This document shows positions 61,921-64,000 of a DNA stretch of 64,000 nt, in pieces. The stretch comes from Paracoccus cavernae (GTDB lineage Bacteria > Pseudomonadota > Alphaproteobacteria > Rhodobacterales > Rhodobacteraceae), in the NCBI GenBank assembly GCA_030410095.1, contig JAUFRC010000001.1, positions 942,501 through 1,006,500 on the forward strand, written 5' to 3'. The position numbers and the translations under genes are program-made. The notes below the pieces were generated by a model. It was not told the DNA's origin, did not search any database, and saw only the letters and a program-made list of their open reading frames with translations. The first letter of the stretch is position 1; each line of letters starts with the position of its first letter.

Positions 61921-62680
61921 TCAGCGCAGATAGTGGATATGGGGCCTGCCGTGATGGGGCGAGGTGACGACGCGGGCCTCGACGCGGAAGACCTCGCGCA
62001 GAAGGGCCTCGGTCAGGACGGCTTCGGGCGTACCTTGCGCGACAATGCGGCCGCGGTCCAGCACCACCAGATGATCGCAAAACATCGCCGCATGGTTCAG
62101 ATCATGGATCGCGATAATCGAGGTCAGCGAAATATCACAGATCAGGCGCAGCAACTCGATCTGGTGCTGGATGTCGAGGTGATTGGTCGGCTCGTCCAGC
62201 AGCATCTCGGTGGGGCTTGCGCCAGCGCGCGGGCGATATGAACGCGTTGACGCTCGCCTCCCGACAAGCGCTGCCAGTCGTCGCGGGCGCGGGCCTCCAT
62301 GCCGACGCGGGCCAAAGCATTGTCGACGATCTCGTCATCAGCCTTTGTCCAGCCACCCAAAGGCGGGTGATGGGGAATGCGGCCCAGTTTGACCACATCG
62401 CGGACTTTGACATTGGATTCGGTATTGGCGTGCTGCTCGACCAAGGCGATGCGGCGCGAAAGGGCCTTGCGCTTAATCTTTTGCAGGTCCTGACCGTCCA
62501 GTGTCACCCGCCCCGCATGGGCTTTGCGCAGCCCTGCCAGCAGGCGCAGCAGCGAGGATTTCCCGAGCCGTTCGGACCCAGAAGGCCCAGCATCTTGCCC
62601 GGAACGGCCGAGATCGTGACATCATCGACAATGATCTTTTGCCCGATCTTCCAGCTAAGGTTTTCTGCCGCGATGGTCAT
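61921..62680 (-). CDS. FecE-type ABC transporter ATP-binding protein
   Basis: About 254 residues after repair: GLLGPNGSGKSSLLRLLAGL (Walker A), RLSGGERQRVHIARALAQAP, EMLLDEPTNHLDIQHQIELL, AIHDLNHAAMFCDHLVVL. Iron-siderophore, haem or cobalamin uptake ATPase. Losses at CCC 62562-62564 and GGGG 62212-62215. The ATG overlaps the permease stop (ATGA). Last gene of the operon. Confidence 0.9.
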
Positions 62681-63715
62681 GAGTTGCGCTGCGAACGGTA
62701 AAGGATGATCGAGAAAAACGGCACGCCCACCAATGCGGTGACGACGCCGATGGGCAAAACCTGCTGGGGCAGGATGATGCGCGACATGATATCGGCCAGC
62801 ACCATGAAGATTGCGCCGGTGACCAGACAGGTCGGCAGCAGCCGCATATGGGATTGCCCGACGATAAAGCGCGCGGCATGGGGCACGACCAGACCGACAA
62901 AGCCGATCGAGCCGACCATGGACACGATCGTCGCCGTCAAAAGGGCGGTGACCCCAAAAAGGATGATGCGCACGGCATTGACCGAAATCCCGAGTGAGGC
63001 GGCCGCATCATCACCAAAAGCGAAGGCATCCAGCGCTTTGGCGAAATACATGCAGATCACAAAGCCTATGACGACAACGGTAAGCGCCAGCTGGAACTCG
63101 GGCCAGCGCACGCCGCCAAAACTGCCCAAAAGCCAGAACATCACATCCCGCGCCTGTTGCGCATTGCCCGAAGTGCTGACGATGTAGGAGGTAAGCGCAT
63201 TGAAAAGCTGGCTGGCGGCGACCCCTGCCAAGATCGTCTTGCCCGCTCCGGCGCGCGCCGTCCGAGAGCAGCGCCACGAAAACGAAGGCGGCAAAGGCAC
63301 CGACAAAGGCTCCGGCGGACAAGGTGACCGCGCCCGCGCCAAGCCCCAAGATCATGATCGAGACCGCGCCGGTCGATGCGCCCGCCGAGACGCCCAGCAC
63401 ATAGGGCTCGGCCAGCGCATTGCGCAAAAGCGATTGCAAGATCGCCCCGCACAGCGCCAGACCCGCCCCGCAGCAGGCCGCGACCAGCGCCCGGCTAAGC
63501 CGGTAGTCCCAGATCACGCTTTGATGGATCGGGTCCAGCGCGACCTCGCTCCAGCCGAATTTGTTGGTGACGGCGAAAAAGGTGGTGCGCAGCGGGATCG
63601 ACATCTCGCCGATGCCCGTGCCCGCGGCAATGGCCAGCAGCAAAAGCGCCGAGGATAAAAGCAAAAACAGGCCAAGACCGGCCTGTTCCCCGAAATGTCG
63701 TTTGGGCATGCTCAC
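62677..63715 (-). CDS. FecCD-family ABC transporter permease
   Basis: About 346 residues, around nine to ten membrane helices. RLSRALVAACCGAGLALCGA then ILQSLLRNALAEPYVLGVSA is the FecCD hallmark; later GSIGFVGLVVPHAARFIVG. The frame break at 63250-63260 fits loss of one GC unit in a GCGCGC run. A GTG at 63715 overlapping the upstream stop (GTGA) is my preferred start; an ATG at 63709 is possible. Confidence 0.9.
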
Positions 63716-64000
63716 TTGAGAAGACCAAGCTCTTCCAGCTGCGCGGCGACCTGCTCGGCGCCGTAAAGGGTGCGGATGGTCGGGTTCATGGCCTGGGCAT
63801 CCATGGTCACGATATGGCCCTGTTTGACGGCCTCGAGATGGCTGATGGCGGGATCGGCCTTCAGGAAGGCGATCTTGTTTTCGGCCTTGTCCAGCTCCCA
63901 GCCGCGGGTCAGGGCGACCTCGCCCACCACGATCACATCGGGATTGGCGGCCATGATCCCTCCCAGCTGACGGTGGGCCATTCCACCTCGGTCTGGATGA
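63712..64000 (-). CDS. periplasmic iron/cobalamin-type binding protein, 5' end off the window
   Basis: Last ~95 residues of a FecB/BtuF-like binding protein: IMAANPDVIVVGEVALTRGW, LKADPAISHLEAVKQGHIVT, ending QVAAQLEELGLLK. The visible N-side break (near 63958-63964) is a lost base. It heads the operon SBP-permease-ATPase; iron versus cobalamin cannot be decided from this part. Confidence 0.85.
   Translation of the reverse strand, partial: HPDRGGMAHRQLGGIMAANPDVIVVGEVALTRGWELDKAENKIAFLKADPAISHLEAVKQGHIVTMDAQAMNPTIRTLYGAEQVAAQLEELGLLK

Overview
The window is high-GC DNA from an alphaproteobacterium, most likely a Rhodobacteraceae member near Paracoccus or Thioclava. The evidence is the codon use, the CimA-type citramalate synthase, an IclR-controlled beta-hydroxyaspartate cycle operon, and several protein types common in that family. 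I see no tRNA, rRNA, CRISPR array or replication origin.

A pervasive technical feature governs how the window should be read. About 30 long genes are split into two or three reading frames. Wherever I could rebuild the join, the break is a missing base in a short homopolymer (CCCC read as CCC, TTTT as TTT), a missing dinucleotide unit, or GAATC read as GATC. These look like uncorrected consensus deletions, so I annotate such genes as single intact CDSs and give the break positions. True decay (in-frame stops, internal deletions, fusions) is confined to the mobile regions.

Layout. 1-16.1 kb is core chromosome: aminopeptidase N, an acyltransferase, obgE-proB, an SMR exporter, SelO, an EEP-family hydrolase, enolase, an orphan CheB, and a cysS-cimA-phytoene-synthase-like operon. 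16.1-19.0 kb holds a polyamine-type ABC transporter with no binding protein beside it. 19.3-24.6 kb holds bhcR and bhcABCD, which turn two glyoxylate plus ammonia and NADH into oxaloacetate. 25.0-33.7 kb is purine catabolism: 8-oxoguanine deaminase, uraH, a LysR regulator, xdhABC and guanine deaminase. 33.7-36.6 kb is a patch of TniQ-family genes and fragments.

36.8-41.1 kb holds an ECF sigma/cupredoxin operon, a DUF488 protein and an hmp-nsrR nitric-oxide module with a clear operator. 41.2-48.2 kb holds serB and a peptide/opine-type ABC transporter (binding protein, fused double ATPase, two permeases) ending in a calcineurin-like phosphoesterase. 48.4-59.9 kb is a mosaic of broken IS3 and IS5 elements, TniQ fragments, prlF-yhaV and hipBA toxin-antitoxin pairs, and a chimeric gene joining a VgrG N-terminus to a TniQ C-terminus. 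59.9-61.0 kb holds an Ig-like/Hint-domain protein. 61.9-64.0 kb holds the 3' part of a FecBCD-type iron/cobalamin uptake operon.

The nearest thing to a novel system is the VgrG-TniQ chimera together with the recurrent solitary TniQ-family proteins. The phosphoesterase-linked transporter and the ECF sigma/cupredoxin operon are the best candidates for functional novelty.
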